Below are positions 28,801 to 43,854 of a DNA stretch of 64,000 bases, piece after piece (position 1 is the stretch's first letter; each line of letters begins with the position of its first letter). Position numbers and translations under genes: made by a program. The notes under the pieces are model-generated. The model was not told the DNA's origin. It ran no database searches and was given only the letters and a program-made list of their open reading frames with translations. This DNA is from Apostichopus japonicus (lineage: Eukaryota > Echinodermata > Holothuroidea > Aspidochirotida > Stichopodidae), in the NCBI RefSeq assembly GCF_037975245.1, contig NC_092569.1:8180501-8244500 (forward strand). The letters are read 5' to 3'.

Positions 28801-31359
28801 TAGTCGATAACCCACATTGATTGATCGATACCGCACATTCGATTGGTCGATACTGCGCTTTCGATTTATCGGTACCGAACATTCGAATGATCGGTACCGC
28901 ACATTCGATTGATCGATACCGCACATTCGATTGATCGGTACGGCACATTCGATTGATCGATAACGCACATTCGAGTGATCGATACCGCACATTCGATTGA
29001 TCGATAACGCACATTCGATTGATCGGTAACACAAATTCGATAGATCGGTACGGCACATTCGATTTTCGGTATAACAGTCGATTGATCGATACAGCACATT
29101 CGATAGATCGATACTGCACATTCGATTAGTTGATAACGCACATCGATTGATCGATACCGCACATTCGATTGATCGATACTGCGCTTTCGATTTATCGGTA
29201 CAACGTATTCGATTGATCGGTACCGAACATTCGATTGATCGGTACCGCACATTCGATTGATCGATACCGCACATTCGATTGATCGATACCGCACATTCGA
29301 TAGATCGATACTGCGCATTCGATTAGTCGATAACGCACATCGATTGATCGATACCGCACATTCGATTAATCGATATTGCGCTTTCGATTGATCGGTACCG
29401 AACATTCGATTGATCGATACTGCGCTTTCGATTTATCAGTAACGCAGATTCGATTGATCGGTACCGCACATTCGATTGATCGGTAACGCACATTCGATTC
29501 ATCGACACCGCACATTCGATTGATCGGTACGGCACATTCGATTGACAAATACCGCACATTCGATAGATCGATACTGCGCAATCGAATAGTCGAAAACGCA
29601 CATCGATTGATCGATACCGCACATTCGATTGATCGGTACCGCACATTCGATTGATCGATAACGCACATTCGATTGATCGGTACCGCACATACGATTGATC
29701 GATACTGCGCTATCGATTTATCGGTACTGCACATTCGATTGATCGGTACCGCACATTCGATTCATCGGTACCGCACATTCGATTGATCGATACCGCACAT
29801 TCGATAGATCGATACTGCGCATTCGATTAGTCGATAACGCACATCGATTGATCGATACCGCACATTCGATTGATCGATACTGCGCTTTCGATTTATCGGT
29901 ACCGAACATTCGATTGATCGGTACCGCACATTCGATTGATCGTTACTGCACATTCGATTGATCAGTAACACACATTCGATAGATCGGTACCGCACATTCG
30001 ATTGATTGATACTGCGCTCTCGATTTATCGGTACCGCACATTCGATTGATCGGTACCGCACATTCGATTGATCGATACCGCACATTCGATTGATCGATAC
30101 CGCACATTCGATAGATCGATACTGCGCATTCGATTAGTCGATAACGCACATCGATTGATCGATACCGCATATTCGATTGATCGATACTGCGCTTTCGATT
30201 TATCGGTACCGCACATTCGATTGATCGGTACCGCACATTCGATTAATCGGTAACGCACATTCGATTGATCGGTACCGCACATTTAATTGATCGATTCTGC
30301 TCTATCGATTGATCGATACCGCACATTCGATTGATCGGTACCGAACATTCGATTGATCGATACCGCACATTCGATTGATCGATACCGCACATTCGATTGA
30401 TTGATACAACACATTCGATTGATCGGTACCGAACATTCGATTGATCGATTCCGCACATTCGATTGATCGATAACGCACATACGATTGATCGGTAACGCAT
30501 ATTCGATTGATCGATATCGCACATTCGATTAATCGGTACTGCACTTTCGATTGACCGATACCGCACATTCGATAGATCGATACCGCCCATTCGATTGATC
30601 GATAACGCACATTCGATTGATCGATACCACGCATTCGATTGATCGATACTGTACATTCGATTAATCGTTACTGCACTTTCGATTGATAGATACCACACAT
30701 TCGATTGATCGGTATGGCACATTCGATTGATCGGTACCGCACATACGATTGATCGATACCGCACATTCGATTGATCGATACCGCAAATTCGATTGATCGG
30801 TACCGCATATTCGATTGATCGGTACCGCACATTCGATTGATCGGTACCGCACATTCGATTGATCGGTAACGAACATTCGATTGATCGATACCGCACATTC
30901 GATTGATCGGTAGCGAACATTCGATTGATCGATACCGCACATTCGATTGATCGATACCGCACATTCGATTGATCGGTAGCGAACATTCGATTGATCGATA
31001 CCGCACATTCGATTGATCGATACCGCACATTCGATTGATCGATACCGCACATTCGATTGATCGATACCGCACATTCGATTGATCGATACAACACATTCGA
31101 TTGATCGGTACCGAACATTCGATTGATCGGTACCGCACATACGATTGATCGGTACAGCACATTCGATTGATCGATATCGCACATTCGATTAATCGGTACT
31201 GCACTTTCGATTGACCGATACGGCACATTCGATAGATCGATACTGCGCATTCGATTAGTCGATAACGCACATCGATTGATCGGTACCGCACATTCGATTG
31301 ATCGTTACCGCACATTCGATTGATCGGTAACACACATTCGATTGATCGATAACGCACAT
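25850..31359 (+). repeat. Mosaic satellite region without simple tandem HOR
   Basis: Only 22-bp monomers are present, but adjacent kilobases do not repeat each other. About 26,190-26,935 corresponds to 28,908-29,653 (offset 2,718) with scattered differences. About 29,943-30,282 corresponds to 38,984-39,323 (offset 9,041), and 30,302-30,880 to 40,745-41,323 (offset 10,443). It looks like a patchwork of pieces found elsewhere in the window. One 23-bp monomer with an extra T occurs near 27,613 (CGTATTGATCGG). Confidence 0.75.
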
Positions 31360-34300
31360 TCGATTGATCGATACCGCACATTCGATTGATCGATACCGCA
31401 CATTCGAAAGATCTATACTGCGCATTCGATTAGTCGATAACGCACATTGATTGATCGATACCGCACATTCGATTGGTCGATACTGCGCTTTCGATTTATC
31501 GGTACCGAACATTCGAATGATCGGTACCGCACATTCGATTGATCGATACCGCACATTCGATTGATCGGTACGGCACATTCGATTGATCGATAACGCACAT
31601 TCGATTGATCGATACCGCACTTTCGATTGATCGATACCGCACATTCGATTGATCGATAACGCACATTCGATTGATCGGTAACACAAATTCGATAGATCGG
31701 TACGGCACATTCGATTTTCGGTATCACAGTCGATTGATCGATACAGCACATTCGATAGATCGATACTGCACATTCGATTAGTTGCTAACGCATATCGATT
31801 GATCGATACCGCACATCGATTGATCGATACTGCGCTTTTGATTTATCGGTACAACGTATTCGATTGATCGGTACCGAACATTCGATTGATCGGTACCGCA
31901 CATTCGATTGATCGATACCGCACATTCGATTGATCGATACCGCACATTCGATAGATCGATACTGCGCATTCGATTAGTCGATAACGCACATCGATTGATC
32001 GATACCGCACATTCGATTGATCGATACCGCACATTCGATAGATCGATACTGCGCATTCGATTAGTCGATAACGCACATCGATTGATCGATACCGCACATT
32101 CGATTATTCGATACTGCGCTTTCGATTGATCGGTACCGAACATTCGATTGATCGATACTGTGCTTTCGATTTATCAGTAACGCAGATTCGATTGATCGGT
32201 ACCGCACATTCGATTGATCGGTAACGCACATTCGATTCATCGACACCGCACATTCGATTGATCGGTACGGCACATTCGATTGACAAATACCGCACATTCG
32301 ATAGATCGATACTGCGCAATCGAATAGTCGAAAACGCACATCGATTGATCGATACCGCACATTCGATTGATCGGTACCGCACATTCGATTGATCGTTACT
32401 GCACATTCGATTGATCAGTAACACACATTCGATAGATCGGTACCGCACATTAGATTGATCGATGCTGCGCTATCGATTTATCGGTACCGCACATTCGATT
32501 GATCGGTACCGCACATTCGATTGATCGATACCGCACATTCGATTGATCGATACCGCACATTCGATAGATCGATACTGCGCATTCGATTAGTCGATAACGC
32601 ACATCGATTGATCGATACCGCACATTCGATTATTCGATACTGCGCTTTCGATTGATCGGTACCGAACATTCGATTGATCGATACTGTGCTTTCGATTTAT
32701 CAGTAACGCAGATTCGATTGATCGGTACCGCACATTCGATTGATCGGTAACGCACATTCGATTCATCGACACCGCACATTCGATTGATCGGTACGGCACA
32801 TTCGATTGACAAATACCGCACATTCGATAGATCGATACTGCGCAATCGAATAGTCGAAAACGCACATCGATTGATCGATACCGCACATTCGATTGATCGG
32901 TACCGCACATTCGATTGATCGTTACTGCACATTCGATTGATCAGTAACACACATTCGATAGATCGGTACCGCACATTAGATTGATCGATACTGCGCTATC
33001 GATTTATCGGTACCGCACATTCGATTGATCGGTACCGCACATTCGATTGATCGATACCGCACATTCGATTGATCGATACCGCACATTCGATAGATCGATA
33101 CTGCGCATTCGATTAGTCGATAACGCACATCGATTGATCGATACCGCACATCGATTGATCGATACTGCGCTTTCGATTTATCGGTACCGCACATTCGATT
33201 GATCGGTACCGCACATTCGATTAATCGGTAACGCACATTCGATTGATCGGTACCGCACATTTAATTGATCAATTCTGCTCTATCGATTGATCGATACCGC
33301 ACATTCGATTGATCGGTAGCGAACATTCGATTGATCGATAACGCACATTCGATTGATCGATACCGCACATTCGATTGATCGATACCGCACATTCGAAAGA
33401 TCTATACTGCGCATTCGATTAGTCGATAACGCACATTGATTGATCGATACCGCACATTCGATTGGTCGATACTGCGCTTTCGATTTATCGGTACCGAACA
33501 TTCGAATGATCGGTACCGCACATTCGATTGATCGATACCGCACATTCGATTGATCGGTACGGCACATTCGATTGATCGATAACGCACATTCGATTGATCG
33601 ATACCGCACTTTCGATTGATCGATACCGCACATTCGATTGATCGATAACGCACATTCGATTGATCGGTAACACAAATTCGATAGATCGGTACGGCACATT
33701 CGATTAATCGGTACTGCACTTTCGATTGATCGGTAGCGAACATTCGATTGATCGATACCGCACATTCGATTGATCGATACCGCACATTCGATTGATCGAT
33801 ACCGCACATTCGATTGATCGATACCGCACATTCGATTGATCGATACAACACATTCGATTGATCGGTACCGAACATTCGATTGATCGGTACCGCACATACG
33901 ATTGATCGGTACAGCACATTCGATTGATCGATATCGCACATTCGATTAATCGGTACTGCACTTTCGATTGACCGATACGGCACATTCGATAGATCGATAC
34001 TGCACATTCGATTGATCGGTAACACACATTCGATTGATCGATAACGCACATCGATTGATCGGTACCGCACATTCGATTGATCGTTACCGCACATTCGATT
34101 GATCGGTAACACACATTCGATTGATCGATAACGCACATTCGATTGATCGATACCGCACATTCGATTGATCGGTACGGCACATTCGATTGATCGATAACGA
34201 ACATTCGATTAGTCGATAACGCACATTGATTGATCGATACCGCACATTCGATTGGTCGATACTGCGCTTTCGATTTATCGGTACCGAACATTCGAATGAT

Positions 34301-35068
34301 CGGTACCGCACATTCGATTGATCGATACCGCACATTCGATTGATCGGTACGGCACATTCGATTGATCGATAACGCACATTCGATTGATCGATACCGCACA
34401 TTCGATTGATCGATAACGCACATTCGATTGATCGGTAACACAAATTCGATAGATCGGTACGGCACATTCGATTTTCGGTATCACAGTCGATTGATCGATA
34501 CAGCACATTCGATAGATCGATACTGCACATTCGATTAGTTGATAACGCACATCGATTGATCGATACCGCACATTCGATTGATCGATACTGCGCTTTCGAT
34601 TTATCGGTACAACGTATTCGATTGATCGGTACCGCACATTCGATTGATCGGTACCGCACATTCGATTGATCGATACCGCACATTCGATTGATCGATACCG
34701 CACATTCGATAGATCGAAACTGCGCATTCGATTAGTCGATAACGCACATCGATTGATCGATACCGCACATTCGATTGATCGATACTGCGCTTTCGATTGA
34801 TCGGTACCGAACATTCGATTGATCGATACTGCGCTTTCGATTTATCAGTAACGCAGATTCGATTGATCAGTACCGCACATTCGATTGATCGGTAACGCAC
34901 ATTCGATTCATCGACACCGCACATTCGATTGATCGGTACGGCACATTCGATTGACAAATACCGCACATTCGATAGATCGATACTGCGCAATCGATTAGTC
35001 GAAAACGCACATCGATTGATCGATACCGCACATTCGATTGATCGGTACCGCACATTCGATTGATCGAT
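31360..35068 (+). repeat. 3.6-4.2-kb higher-order repeat, copy 1
   Basis: Variant order matches 35,517-38,699. The offset is 4,157 for about 31,360-32,517 and 3,631 for about 32,517-35,068. The 526-bp step equals a local tandem duplication present only in this copy. Its flanking cassette near 31,271 is the empty counterpart of the retroposon site. Confidence 0.85.
31991..33150 (+). repeat. 526-bp tandem duplication
   Basis: Positions 32,061-32,448 recur at 32,587-32,974 with one visible difference near 32,463 (GATGCTGCGC versus GATACTGCGC). The homology runs from about 31,991 to 33,150. The sister unit at 36.1-36.7 kb has the block once, so this duplication arose after, or was lost from one copy of, the larger repeat. 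Confidence 0.85.
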
Positions 35069-35516
35069 ACCGCACATTCGATAGATCGATACTGCGCATT
35101 CGATTAGTCGATAACGCACATCGATTGATCGATACCGCACATTCGATTGATCGATACTGCGCTTTCGATTTATCGGTACCGAACATTCGATTGATCGGTA
35201 CCGCACATTCGATTGATCGTTACTGCACATTCGATTGATCAGTAACACACATTCGATAGATCGGTACCGCACATTCGATTGATCGATACTGCGCTATCGA
35301 TTTATCGGTACCGCACATTCGATTGATCGGTACCGCACATTCGATTAATCGGTACTGCACTTTCGATTGACCGATACGGCACATTCGATAGATCGATACT
35401 GCGCATTCGATTAGTCGATAACGCACATCGATTGATCGATACCGCATATTCGATTGATCGATACTGCGCTTTCGATTTATCGGTACCGCACATTCGATTG
35501 ATCGGTACCGCACATT
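35069..35516 (+). repeat. Satellite joining segment between the 3.6-kb units
   Basis: Only 22-bp monomers and the common GATAGATCGATACTGCGC / GATTAGTCGATAACGC cassette are seen. The variant order resembles parts of 38.8-39.1 kb and 43.0-43.1 kb but does not align over the full length with either. Confidence 0.65.
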
Positions 35517-38500
35517 CGATTGATCGATACCGCACATTCGATTGATCGATACCGCACATTCGAAAGATCTATACTGCGCATTCGATTAGTCGATAACGCA
35601 CATTCGATTGATCGATACCGCACATTCGATTGATCGATACTGCGCTTTCGATTTATCGGTACCGAACATTCGAATGATCGGTACCGCACATTCGATTGAT
35701 CGATACCGCACATTCGATTGATCGGTACGGCACATTCGATTGATCGATAACGCACATTCGATTGATCGATACCGCACTTTCGATTGATCGATACCGCACA
35801 TTCGATTGATCGATAACGCACATTCGATTGATCGGTAACACAAATTCGATAGATCGGTACGGCACATTCGATTTTCGGTATCACAGTCGATTGATCGATA
35901 CAGCACATTCGATAGATCGATACTGCACATTCGATTAGTTGATAACGCACATCGATTGATCGATACCGCACATCGATTGATCGATACTGCGCTTTTGATT
36001 TATCGGTACAACGTATTCGATTGATCGGTACCGAACATTCGATTGATCGGTACCGCACATTCGATTGATCGATACCGCACATTCGATTGATCGATACCGC
36101 ACATTCGATAGATCGATACTGCGCATTCGATTAGTCGATAACGCACATCGATTGATCGATACCGCACATTCGATTGATCGATACCGCACATTCGATAGAT
36201 CGATACTGCGCATTCGATTAGTCGATAACGCACATCGATTGATCGATACCGCACATTCGATTATTCGATACTGCGCTTTCGATTAATCGGTACCGAACAT
36301 TCGATTGATCGATACTGTGCTTTCGATTTATCAGTAACGCAGATTCGATTGATCGGTACCGCACATTCGATTGATCGGTAACGCACATTCGATTCATCGA
36401 CACCGCACATTCGATTGATCGGTACGGCACATTCGATTGACAAATACCGCACATTCGATAGATCGATACTGCGCAATCGAATAGTCGAAAACGCACATCG
36501 ATTGATCGATACCGCACATTCGATTGATCGGTACCGCACATTCGATTGATCGTTACTGCACATTCGATTGATCAGTAACACACATTCGATAGATCGGTAC
36601 CGCACATTAGATTGATCGATACTGCGCTATCGATTTATCGGTACCGCACATTCGATTGATCGGTACCGCACATTCGATTGATCGATACCGCACATTCGAT
36701 TGATCGATACCGCACATTCGATAGATCGATACTGCGCATTCGATTAGTCGATAACGCACATCGATTGATCGATACCGCACATCGATTGATCGATACTGCG
36801 CTTTCGATTTATCGGTACCGCACATTCGATTGATCGGTACCGCACATTCGATTAATCGGTAACGCACATTCGATTGATCGGTACCGCACATTTAATTGAT
36901 CAATTCTGCTCTATCGATTGATCGATACCGCACATTCGATTGATCGGTAGCGAACATTCGATTGATCGATAACGCACATTCGATTGATCGATACCGCACA
37001 TTCGATTGATCGATACCGCACATTCGAAAGATCTATACTGCGCATTCGATTAGTCGATAACGCACATTGATTGATCGATACCGCACATTCGATTGGTCGA
37101 TACTGCGCTTTCGATTTATCGGTACCGAACATTCGAATGATCGGTACCGCACATTCGATTGATCGATACCGCACATTCGATTGATCGGTACGGCACATTC
37201 GATTGATCGATAACGCACATTCGATTGATCGATACCGCACTTTCGATTGATCGATACCGCACATTCGATTGATCGATAACGCACATTCGATTGATCGGTA
37301 ACACAAATTCGATAGATCGGTACGGCACATTCGATTAATCGGTACTGCACTTTCGATTGATCGGTAGCGAACATTCGATTGATCGATACCGCACATTCGA
37401 TTGATCGATACCGCACATTCGATTGATCGATACCGCACATTCGATTGATCGATACCGCACATTCGATTGATCGATACAACACATTCGATTGATCGGTACC
37501 GAACATTCGATTGATCGGTACCGCACATACGATTGATCGGTACAGCACATTCGATTGATCGATATCGCACATTCGATTAATCGGTACTGCACTTTCGATT
37601 GACCGATACGGCACATTCGATAGATCGATACTGCACATTCGATTGATCGGTAACACACATTCGATTGATCGATAACGCACATCGATTGATCGGTACCGCA
37701 CATTCGATTGATCGTTACCGCACATTCGATTGATCGGTAACACACATTCGATTGATCGATAACGCACATTCGATTGATCGATACCGCACATTCGATTGAT
37801 CGGTACGGCACATTCGATTGATCGATAACGAACATTCGATTAGTCGATAACGCACATTGATTGATCGATACCGCACATTCGATTGGTCGATACTGCGCTT
37901 TCGATTTATCGGTACCGAACATTCGAATGATCGGTACCGCACATTCGATTGATCGATACCGCACATTCGATTGATCGGTACGGCACATTCGATTGATCGA
38001 TAACGCACATTCGATTGATCGATACCGCACATTCGATTGATCGATAACGCACATTCGATTGATCGGTAACACAAATTCGATAGATCGGTACGGCACATTC
38101 GATTTTCGGTATCACAGTCGATTGATCGATACAGCACATTCGATAGATCGATACTGCACATTCGATTAGTTGATAACGCACATCGATTGATCGATACCGC
38201 ACATTCGATTGATCGATACTGCGCTTTCGATTTATCGGTACAACGTATTCGATTGATCGGTACCGCACATTCGATTGATCGGTACCGCACATTCGATTGA
38301 TCGATACCGCACATTCGATTGATCGATACCGCACATTCGATAGATCGAAACTGCGCATTCGATTAGTCGATAACGCACATCGATTGATCGATACCGCACA
38401 TTCGATTGATCGATACTGCGCTTTCGATTGATCGGTACCGAACATTCGATTGATCGATACTGCGCTTTCGATTTATCAGTAACGCAGATTCGATTGATCA

Positions 38501-38699
38501 GTACCGCACATTCGATTGATCGGTAACGCACATTCGATTCATCGACACCGCACATTCGATTGATCGGTACGGCACATTCGATTGACAAATACCGCACATT
38601 CGATAGATCGATACTGCGCAATCGATTAGTCGAAAACGCACATCGATTGATCGATACCGCACATTCGATTGATCGGTACCGCACATTCGATTGATCGAT
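35517..38699 (+). repeat. 3.6-4.2-kb higher-order repeat, copy 2
   Basis: Matches copy 1 from the AAAGATCTATACTGCGC monomer near 35,560 to about 38,699, where a GATCGATAACG monomer replaces GATCGATACCG. Only isolated differences were noted, for example GATTAATCGG near 36,283 in place of GATTGATCGG. It lacks the 526-bp internal duplication. Confidence 0.85.
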
Positions 38700-39450
38700 A
38701 ACGCACATTCGATTGATCGGTACCGCACATACGATTGATCGATACTGCGCTATCGATTTATCGGTACTGCACATTCGATTGATCGGTACCGCACATTCGA
38801 TTCATCGGTACCGCACATTCGATTGATCGATACCGCACATTCGATTGATCGATACCGCACATTCGATAGATCGATACTGCGCATTCGATTAGTCGATAAC
38901 GCACATTCGATTGATCGATACTGCGCTTTCGATTTATCGGTACCGAACATTCGATTGATCGGTACCGCACATTCGATTGATCGTTACTGCACATTCGATT
39001 GATCAGTAACACACATTCGATAGATCGGTACCGCACATTCGATTGATCGATACTGCGCTATCGATTTATCGGTACCGCACATTCGATTGATCGGTACCGC
39101 ACATTCGATTGATCGATACCGCACATTCGATTGATCGATACCGCACATTCGATAGATCGATACTGCGCATTCGATTAGTCGATAACGCACATCGATTGAT
39201 CGATACCGCATATTCGATTGATCGATACTGCGCTTTCGATTTATCGGTACCGCACATTCGATTGATCGGTACCGCACATTCGATTAATCGGTAACGCACA
39301 TTCGATTGATCGGTACCGCACATTTAATTGATCGATTCTGCTCTATCGATTGATTGATACCGCACATTCGATTGATCGGTACCGAACATTCGATTGATCG
39401 ATACCGCACATTCGATTGATCGACACCGCACATTCGATTGATCGGTACGG
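37962..39450 (+). repeat. 1.49-kb repeat, copy 1
   Basis: Recurs directly downstream at an offset of 1,489 bp, through the CGATTTTCGGTATCACAGT monomer, the GTACAACG variant, the GATTGACAAATACC variant and the GATTCATCGG variant. It overlaps the right end of the second 3.6-kb unit. Confidence 0.85.
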
Positions 39451-40830
39451 CACATTCGATTGATCGGTACGGCACATTCGATTGATCGATAACGCACATT
39501 CGATTGATCGATACCGCACATTCGATTGATCGATAACGCACATTCGATTGATCGGTAACACAAATTCGATAGATCGGTACGGCACATTCGATTTTCGGTA
39601 TCACAGTCGATTGATCGATACAGCACATTCGATAGATCGATACTGCACATTCGATTAGTTGATAACGCACATCGATTGATCGATACCGCACATTCGATTG
39701 ATCGATACTGCGCTTTCGATTTATCGGTACAACGTATTCGATTGATCGGTACCGCACATTCGATTGATCGGTACCGCACATTCGATTGATCGATACCGCA
39801 CATTCGATTGATCGATACCGCACATTCGATAGATCGAAACTGCGCATTCGATTAGTCGATAACGCACATCGATTGATCGATACCGCACATTCGATTGATC
39901 GATACTGCGCTTTCGATTGATCGGTACCGAACATTCGATTGATCGATACTGCGCTTTCGATTTATCAGTAACGCAGATTCGATTGATCAGTACCGCACAT
40001 TCGATTGATCGGTAACGCACATTCGATTCATCGACACCGCACATTCGATTGATCGGTACGGCACATTCGATTGACAAATACCGCACATTCGATAGATCGA
40101 TACTGCGCAATCGATTAGTCGAAAACGCACATCGATTGATCGATACCGCACATTCGATTGATCGGTACCGCACATTCGATTGATCGATAACGCACATTCG
40201 ATTGATCGGTACCGCACATACGATTGATCGATACTGCGCTATCGATTTATCGGTACTGCACATTCGATTGATCGGTACCGCACATTCGATTCATCGGTAC
40301 CGCACATTCGATTGATCGATACCGCACATTCGATTGATCGATACCGCACATTCGATAGATCGATACTGCGCATTCGATTAGTCGATAACGCACATTCGAT
40401 TGATCGATACTGCGCTTTCGATTTATCGGTACCGAACATTCGATTGATCGGTACCGCACATTCGATTGATCGTTACTGCACATTCGATTGATCAGTAACA
40501 CACATTCGATAGATCGGTACCGCACATTCGATTGATCGATACTGCGCTATCGATTTATCGGTACCGCACATTCGATTGATCGATACCGCATATTCGATTG
40601 ATCGATACTGCGCTTTCGATTTATCGGTACCGCACATTCGATTGATCGGTACCGCACATTCGATTAATCGGTAACGCACATTCGATTGATCGGTACCGCA
40701 CATTTAATTGATCGATTCTGCTCTATCGATTGATTGATACCGCACATTCGATTGATCGGTACCGAACATTCGATTGATCGATACCGCACATTCGATTGAT
40801 CGACACCGCACATTCGATTGATCGATACCG
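39451..40830 (+). repeat. 1.38-kb repeat, copy 2
   Basis: Follows copy 1. The left part aligns at offset 1,489 and the right part (from about 40,580) at offset 1,380, so about 109 bp (five monomers) near 40,565 is missing relative to copy 1. Confidence 0.83.
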
Positions 40831-43800
40831 CACATTCGAATGATCGATACCGCACATTCGATTGATTGATACAACACATTCGATTGATCGGTACCGAACA
40901 TTCCATTGATCGGTAACGCACATACGATTGATCGGTAACGCATATTCGATTGATCGATATCGCACATTCGATTAATCGGTACTGCACTTTCGATTGACCG
41001 ATACCGCACATTCGATAGATCGATACCGCCCATTCGATTGATCGATAACGCACATTCGATTGATCGATACCACGCATTCGATTGATCGATACTGTACATT
41101 CGATTAATCGTTACTGCACTTTCGATTGATAGATACCACACATTCGATTGATCGGTATGGCACATTCGATTGATCGGTACCGCACATACGATTGATCGAT
41201 ACCGCACATTCGATTGATCGATACCGCAAATTCGATTGATCGGTACCGCATATTCGATTGATCGGTACCGCACATTCGATTGATCGGTACCGCACATTCG
41301 ATTGATCGGTAACGAACATTCGATTGATCGATTCCGCACATTCGATTGATCGATAACGCACATTCGATTGATCGATATTTCAGTTTCGATTTATCGGTAC
41401 CGCTCATTCGATTGATCGGTAACGCACATTCGATTGAATGGTATTGCACATTCGATTGATCGGTACCGCACATACGATTGATCGATACCGCACATTCGAT
41501 TTATCAATAACGCAGATTCGATTGATCGTTACAGCACATTCGATTGATCGGTACCGCGCATTCGATTGATCGGTACCGGACATTCGATTGATCGATACCG
41601 CACATTCGATTGATCGGTAGCGAACATTCGATTGATCGATACCGCACATTCGATTGATCGATACCGCACATTCGTTTGATCGATACCGCACATTCGATTG
41701 ATCGATACCGCACATTCGATTGATCGATACAACACATTCGATTGATCGGTACCGAACATTCGATTGATCGGTACCGCACATACGATTGATCGGTACAGCA
41801 CATTCGATTGATCGATATCGCACATTCGATTAATCGGTACTGCACTTTCGATTGACCGATACGGCACATTCGATAGATCGATACTGCGCATTCGATTAGT
41901 CGATAACGCACATCGATTGATCGGTACCGCACATTCGATTGATCGTTACCGCACATTCGATTGATCGGTAGCGAACATTCGATTGATCGATACCGCACAT
42001 TCGATTGATCGACACCGCACATTCGATTGATCGATACCGCACATTCGATTGATCGGTACCGCACATTCGATTGATCGATACCGCACATTCGATTGATCGA
42101 TACCGCACATTCGAAAGATCTATACTGCGCATTCGATTAGTCGATAACGCACATTGATTGATCGATACCGCACATTCGATTGGTCGATACTGCGCTTTCG
42201 ATTTATCGGTACCGAACATTCGAATGATCGGTACCGCACATTCGATTGATCGATACCGCACATTCGATTGATCGGTACGGCACATTCGATTGATCGATAA
42301 CGCACATTCGATTGATCGATACCGCACTTTCGATTGATCGATACCGCACATTCGATTGATCGATAACGCACATTCGATTGATCGGTAACACAAATTCGAT
42401 AGATCGGTACGGCACATTCGATTTTCGGTATCACAGTCGATTGATCGATACAGCACATTCGATAGATCGATACTGCACATTCGATTAGTTGATAACGCAC
42501 ATCGATTGATCGATACCGCACATTCGATTGATCGATACTGCGCTTTCGATTTATCGGTACAACGTATTCGATTGATCGGTACCGCACATTCGATTGATCG
42601 GTACCGCACATTCGATTGATCGATACCGCACATTCGATTGATCGATACCGCACATTCGATAGATCGATACTGCGCATTCGATTAGTCGATAACGCACATC
42701 GATTGATCGATACCGCACATTCGATTAATCGATACTGCGCTTTCGATTGATCGGTACCGAACATTCGATTGATCGATACTGCGCTTTCGATTTATCAGTA
42801 ACGCAGATTCGATTGATCGGTACCGCACATTCGATTGATCGGTAACGCACATTCGATTCATCGACACCGCACATTCGATTGATCGGTACGGCACATTCGA
42901 TTGACAAACACCGCACATTCGATAGATCGATACTGCGCAATCGAATAGTCGAAAACGCACATCGATTGATCGATACCGCACATTCGATTGATCGGTACCG
43001 CACATTCGATTGATCGTTACTGCACATTCGATTGATCAGTAACACACATTCGATAGATCGGTACCGCACATTCGATTGATCGATACTGCGCTATCGATTT
43101 ATCGGTACCGCACATTCGATTGATCGGTACCGCACATTCGATTGATCGATACCGCACATTCGATTGATCGATACCGCACATTCGATAGATCGATACTGCG
43201 CATTCGATTAGTCGACAACGCACATCGATTGATCGATACCGCACATCGATTGATCGATACTGCGCTTTCGATTTATCGGTACCGCACATTCGATTGATCG
43301 GTACCGCACATTCGATTAATCGGTAACGCACATTCGATTGATCGGTACCGCACATTTAATTGATCGATTCTGCTCTATCGATTGATCGATACCGCACATT
43401 CGATTGATCGGTAGCGAACATTCGATTGATCGATACCGCACATTCGATTGATCGACACCGCACATTCGATTGATCGATACCGCACATTCGAATGATCGAT
43501 ACCGCACATTCGATTGATCGATACAACACATTCGATTGATCGGTACCGAACATTCGATTGATCGGTAACGCACATACGATTGATCGGTAACGCATATTCG
43601 ATTGATCGATATCGCACATTCGATTAATCGGTACTGCACTTTCGATTGACCGATACCGCACATTCGATAGATCGATACTGCGCATTCGATTAGTCGATAA
43701 CGCACATCGATTGATCGATACCGCACCTTCGATTGATCGATACCGGACATTCGATTGATCGATATTGCGCTTTCGATTTATCAGTACCGCACATTCGATT

Positions 43801-43854
43801 GATCGGTACCGCACATTCGATTGATCGATACTGCGCATTCGATTGATCGGTACC
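40831..43854 (+). repeat. Mosaic satellite region related to 30.3-33.3 kb
   Basis: Starts with a block matching 30.4-30.9 kb (offset 10,443). It continues with the TTTATCAATAA and GATACAACAC marker monomers, an empty retroposon site at 41,912-41,919, and a block like 32.4-33.3 kb. Only satellite monomers are present. One CATTCGTTTG variant lies near 41,673. Confidence 0.72.
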
